A stretch of DNA of 64,000 nt, taken from Aquabacter sp. L1I39. GTDB taxonomy: Bacteria; Pseudomonadota; Alphaproteobacteria; Rhizobiales; Xanthobacteraceae. Made by a program: the position numbers and the translations under genes. Position 1 is the first letter of the stretch; every line of letters starts with the position of its first letter. The notes beneath the pieces were generated by a model. That model ran no database searches. It was not told where the DNA came from and saw nothing but the letters and a program-made list of their open reading frames with translations. The stretch spans positions 4,898,180 to 4,962,179 of the forward strand of contig NZ_CP072392.1 of assembly GCF_017742835.1 (NCBI RefSeq), in the 5' to 3' direction. This document shows positions 60,867 to 64,000 of the stretch, in pieces.

Positions 60867-62519
60867 GTGGCGCAACTTTTTCCCTCGGACATAACGCCGC
60901 TCCATCTGTCGTTGGGTGAAACCTCAGAACTGCGCACCCTGGATCTGCTGCGTCGCCGCCTGCCGGCGGACTATTCGGTCTACCATTCCGTTCATTGGTC
61001 GCTCTCCACCAACGCGCGGGTGATGTTCGGGGAGGCGGACTTTGTCATCGTCAACCGCTCGGGCGAGGTGGTCATCATTGAGCAGAAGGCGGGTCGGCTG
61101 GAGGATACGGCGGACGGCCTTGCCAAGCGCTATGACGGGGCCACCCCCAAGCTGGTGGCGCCGCAGATCCACCGGAATCAGGATGCCCTGCGCAAGCAGT
61201 TCCTCCGGCAAACCGGCCATCAGCTGACCCTGGATTATCTCTTCTACTGTCCCGATCATCGGCTGCAGGGGGCCGTGGGGGCGGGGCTTTCCGCTGACCG
61301 GGTGGTGGATGCGACGGAGCCGGACGCCTTGCCGGAGCGCATCATGGCGCTGTTGCCCGCCGGGACCGACGGGCGCGAAGGGGCATTGGTCCGTCGCTTT
61401 TTCGAGAATCTGTTCCATCTGGTGCCGGACATCCATGCCCATGTGCGCGCGGGCGAACAGGCCATGGCGCGCATCCCGGGCGGCGGGCTTGCTGGCACCG
61501 TTGCGGCCATTGAAATGAACCCCATGCGCCTGAGGGTGCGCGGCACGGCCGGCAGCGGCAAGTCTGTGGCGGCGCTCGCATGCGTCGCCCGCGAGGTGGC
61601 GCACGAACGGCGCCCGCTGCTCGTTTGCTTCAACCGCCCGCTGGCGGAACGGCTGCGCGCCGCAGCCCCCGAGGCGTGCGAGGTGACCACCTTTTATGGC
61701 CTGCTGGATCGCTTCCTGGCGTCGCGGGGGCAGTCGATCGATTTCAGCGCCATGTCCCGCCCCGGCTTCTGGGCCGAGGTTCAGGAGCGGGTGATCCTGG
61801 AAACCGTGCCGGATGACTGGCGGTTCGACACCCTGATCGTGGATGAGGGCCAGGATTTCGATGCCGACTGGTTCGATATTCTGCGCCTCTTCCTGAAAGA
61901 GGCGCCGCACATCATCTGGTTCGAGGATCGGGTCCAGGACATCCGATACGGCAAGGAGGCTGGGCGCGGCATCGAAGAGGCGTTTTCCCACCTCGGCTTC
62001 GTGACCTTCAACGCGCAGGGCAATTACCGCACGCCCCAGTCCATCGCCACCTTCATCCGCGACCTTTTGCCGGGATTGGACTTCGACGCCCGCAATCCCC
62101 TGCCGGGCCTCGGGGTCGGAGAACACCAGTGCAAGACGCCGGCAGATGTGGCCCGCAGAGTGGGCGCGGTGGTGACGGAATACCTGAAGCAGGGCTTCAA
62201 GGCGCAGGATATTGTGGTCCTGTCGCTGCGCGGGCTCGGCTCAGCCACGCTCGCGCACGCGGCCAAGGTCGGCGCTTTCACGCTCGCACGCCCCACCGGC
62301 ATTTATGATCCGCAAGGCAACCAGATCATGGACAGCGGGCAGATCCGCTTCGACACGATCTTTCGGTTCAAAGGGCAGGAGGCGGATGCGGTCATCATCA
62401 CCGACGTGCCGCCCCTTTCTGCTGATCCCACGGTCACGTCCGCCTCCCGCCTCCTTTTTACTGCCCTCACACGGGCGAAGGTGCGCGCGGACATCCTCTA
62501 TGGACCCGCCCCCGGCTGA
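60867..62519 (+). CDS. NERD-nuclease domain / SF1 (UvrD-like) helicase
   Basis: The 550-residue protein begins with a NERD nuclease-related domain; FGEADFVIVNRSGEVVIIEQKAG (about residues 53-76) gives the D-x(n)-E-x-K catalytic pattern of restriction-like nucleases. A superfamily 1 helicase follows: Walker A GTAGSGKS (about 227), Walker B LIVDEGQDFD (about 325), RFKGQEADAVII (about 501) and the final motif FTALTRAK (about 531). GTG 60867 has GGGAGG eight bases upstream; a GTG at 60858 lies inside that site. It heads an operon with a coiled-coil protein and an AddB-like protein. Likely a DNA-processing or phage-defence enzyme (inference). Confidence 0.87.
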   Translation: MAQLFPSDITPLHLSLGETSELRTLDLLRRRLPADYSVYHSVHWSLSTNARVMFGEADFVIVNRSGEVVIIEQKAGRLEDTADGLAKRYDGATPKLVAPQIHRNQDALRKQFLRQTGHQLTLDYLFYCPDHRLQGAVGAGLSADRVVDATEPDALPERIMALLPAGTDGREGALVRRFFENLFHLVPDIHAHVRAGEQAMARIPGGGLAGTVAAIEMNPMRLRVRGTAGSGKSVAALACVAREVAHERRPLLVCFNRPLAERLRAAAPEACEVTTFYGLLDRFLASRGQSIDFSAMSRPGFWAEVQERVILETVPDDWRFDTLIVDEGQDFDADWFDILRLFLKEAPHIIWFEDRVQDIRYGKEAGRGIEEAFSHLGFVTFNAQGNYRTPQSIATFIRDLLPGLDFDARNPLPGLGVGEHQCKTPADVARRVGAVVTEYLKQGFKAQDIVVLSLRGLGSATLAHAAKVGAFTLARPTGIYDPQGNQIMDSGQIRFDTIFRFKGQEADAVIITDVPPLSADPTVTSASRLLFTALTRAKVRADILYGPAPG

Positions 62520-62583
62520 CGGACGACCGGGACTGTCGTAATTGCGGGCCATGAGAGGGTCTTGTGAAACCTGGGAATGTGCC

Positions 62584-62847
62584 ATGGTCGAAACCGAAGA
62601 CGATTTGCGCCGCAAGATCGCCCGCCTGGAAGACAGGAATGCACGGCTGACGGCCATGGTGGAGGACCTGCATCGCAAATGGGGCGAGGCGGAGGATCAG
62701 GCCTCCCGCCTCGCAAAGCTGCTCGTCGCCGCCGCTGAGAAGGCCAACCTAGAGGCCTCCTCTTCATCGCGTGGCACGCCCGGTGCTGTCGCGGATCGGC
62801 AGGGCGACACCAAGATGGCAGCCGGCCCGGGCAAGTCGGACAGCTAG
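62584..62847 (+). CDS. small coiled-coil protein
   Basis: The 87-residue acidic/basic helical protein shows heptad-like leucines (LRRKIARLEDRNARLTAMVEDL, then ASRLAKLLVAAAEKAN) and a disordered Ser/Gly-rich tail. I recognise no family. It lies 64 bases after the helicase gene and 24 before the AddB-like gene, so it could bridge these proteins. ATG 62584 fits; a start 14 codons earlier is possible. Confidence 0.65.
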   Translation: MVETEDDLRRKIARLEDRNARLTAMVEDLHRKWGEAEDQASRLAKLLVAAAEKANLEASSSSRGTPGAVADRQGDTKMAAGPGKSDS

Positions 62848-62871
62848 AAGAGTCGGGGCGGGGAGGGGACC

Positions 62872-64000
62872 ATGTTCCAAGGTGTCATGGCCTGTCAGGC
62901 CGGGGGCTTCATTCCGGCCTATGTGCCGCTCAGGCGTGCCCTATTGGAGCGGGCCTATCTGCCGCGTACCCAGGCGTCCCCCACGTCCTTCGGCGAGGCT
63001 CTGCGCCCTCATCTGGAGTCGGGTCCGTGGGCGGCGAGCTTTGCCGTCGCGCCGGGCGAAACGGCACGGGCGGTGGAGCGCGCCCTGCGGGACGTGATGC
63101 TGGCGAGCGGCACCCTGCGCCCGGAAGCCATCGACCTGTCCCGGCTCGATCCGCAGTCGCGGGCACATCATCACCTCTCGGCCCTTCTGGCGCTATGGAC
63201 CCGCATGGGCGACCTCTTGCCGGAAGACCTCGCTTATTTACGCCCGATCCTGGAGGCGGAGGCGGATGAGGCCATCGATCCGCTCCATGTGGTCCATGAT
63301 CCGGCCGATCCCGATTTGACCGCGGTGGAACGCGTGGTCCTCGATACCTTGCTACGCCATCATGGCGCGCCCGATGACCTTGCGGCGCGCCGGGCCGCCC
63401 TCATCACCGCGCGCGATCGCTGCCACGGTCGGCCCGGTTCCGCCCTGGCCCATCTCCAGGAGACGTTTCTCGCCCCGACGGCCACCCGTCTGCCGCTGGA
63501 TGACAGCGTGCATGTCTATGGCCTGCGGGATGCCGCGGCCGAGGCGGATTTCGCCGCCAGCCTCGCCCAGAACTGGCTTGATGACGATCCCTCCCTCACC
63601 CCCGCCGAGATCGGCCTCCTGCTGCCGGCCGGCGCCCATTATGTGCCTTTCGTCCGCGAGGCCTTCGCCCGTGCCGGACTTCCGGTCTCGGGGCTGCCGT
63701 CGGAGGCGGCAAAGCGGGACCTGGCCGGGGAGTGCCTGCTGCATGTCCTCACCTGCCTGCGCCAGCCCGCCCCAGCCATGGCGCTCGCCTCCCTGGTGCG
63801 CTCTCCGCTCATGCCGTGGTCGGCGCAGGAGGGGCGCCGTTTGTCCGACGGGGTGATGGAGGGGAGCCCCGATTTGCGCCACGGAGCAGCGCTGACGGGG
63901 CCGGCTCTCGCCATGGCCCATCTCCTCAATAACCGGCGCGTCCCGAAGGCGCATGATGCCGCCGAGCGGTTGGCGACGCTCCTGCGCAATCTCACCCGCG
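62872..64000 (+). CDS. AddB-like helicase/PD-(D/E)XK nuclease family protein, N-terminal part
   Basis: The frame is open from ATG 62872, preceded by GGGGAGGGG, to the window end (376 codons, 3' end missing). The segment EADFAASLAQNWLDDDPSLTP with AEIGLLLPAGAHYVPFVREAF and LASLVRSPLMPW resembles the helicase-like middle of AddB and related two-part recombination nucleases. No Walker A is seen in this part, as in other inactive AddB-like helicase domains. A C-terminal PD-(D/E)XK nuclease would be expected beyond the window. Together with the NERD-helicase it may form a helicase-nuclease complex. Confidence 0.6.
   Translation, partial: MFQGVMACQAGGFIPAYVPLRRALLERAYLPRTQASPTSFGEALRPHLESGPWAASFAVAPGETARAVERALRDVMLASGTLRPEAIDLSRLDPQSRAHHHLSALLALWTRMGDLLPEDLAYLRPILEAEADEAIDPLHVVHDPADPDLTAVERVVLDTLLRHHGAPDDLAARRAALITARDRCHGRPGSALAHLQETFLAPTATRLPLDDSVHVYGLRDAAAEADFAASLAQNWLDDDPSLTPAEIGLLLPAGAHYVPFVREAFARAGLPVSGLPSEAAKRDLAGECLLHVLTCLRQPAPAMALASLVRSPLMPWSAQEGRRLSDGVMEGSPDLRHGAALTGPALAMAHLLNNRRVPKAHDAAERLATLLRNLTR

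Overview
The window is high-GC DNA (strong G/C at third codon positions, GTG and TTG starts, dense four-base gene overlaps) from an alphaproteobacterium, probably order Hyphomicrobiales and perhaps near Xanthobacter/Azorhizobium. The clues are a class II DAHP synthase, FecIRA iron signalling, many ABC and TRAP uptake systems for organic nitrogen and aromatics, and rhizobial-type intergenic repeats. The genus is an inference from gene content.

Layout. 0.5-6.2 kb (+): a Crp/Fnr regulator, a 28-codon leader ORF, an ABC importer whose binding protein carries an extra NosL-like C-terminal domain, then a 7Fe ferredoxin and ferredoxin-NADP reductase. 6.4-15.5 kb (-): a nine-gene ureide/amide operon with a Dpp-type ABC importer, AtzG-like protein, amidase, M20 amidohydrolase and ureidoglycolate lyase, eight genes of which are overlapped or nearly so. 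A hydantoin-racemase-like gene diverges from it. 16.6-18.7 kb: class II DAHP synthase and a GNAT protein. 19.0-25.2 kb (-): a 2065-residue secreted adhesin with cadherin-like domains, seven FG-GAP repeats, RTX and DUF4214 modules. 26.2-27.4 kb: a SIMPL-domain protein and tRNA-Ile2(CAU).

A 4.6-kb integrated island (27.34-32.0 kb) starts at the tRNA 3' end. It carries a P4-type integrase, a HigBA toxin-antitoxin pair with its operator, and a string of broken phage genes (CsrA-like, virion protein, terminase small subunit). The same paired decamer lies inside both ends. 32.1-37.4 kb (-): FecI/FecR/TonB receptor/PepSY iron uptake. 37.6-49.2 kb: an aromatic-degradation cluster (FAD hydroxylase, type I extradiol dioxygenase, alpha/beta hydrolase, Ldh2 dehydrogenase, quinone oxidoreductase) with a Liv-type importer containing a permease-ATPase fusion, and a divergent GntR regulator. 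49.7-51.4 kb: a DsbA-like protein and divergent LysR regulator with a TGACA-N7-TGTCA site between them.

51.7-59.2 kb: a split TRAP transporter (dctP apart from dctQM), an iron-type alcohol dehydrogenase, an SDR, a DUF1330 protein and an IclR regulator. A 15-bp palindrome, TGGRCA-N3-TGYCCA, occurs in the intergenic regions that would serve all these transcripts and suggests one local IclR regulon. Four copies of a ~115-bp two-hairpin repeat are scattered here. 59.7-60.7 kb (-): agmatine deiminase. 60.9 kb to the end (+): a NERD-nuclease/SF1-helicase gene, a small coiled-coil gene and the start of an AddB-like gene. This truncated operon is the best candidate in the window for a little-described nucleic-acid-processing or defence system.
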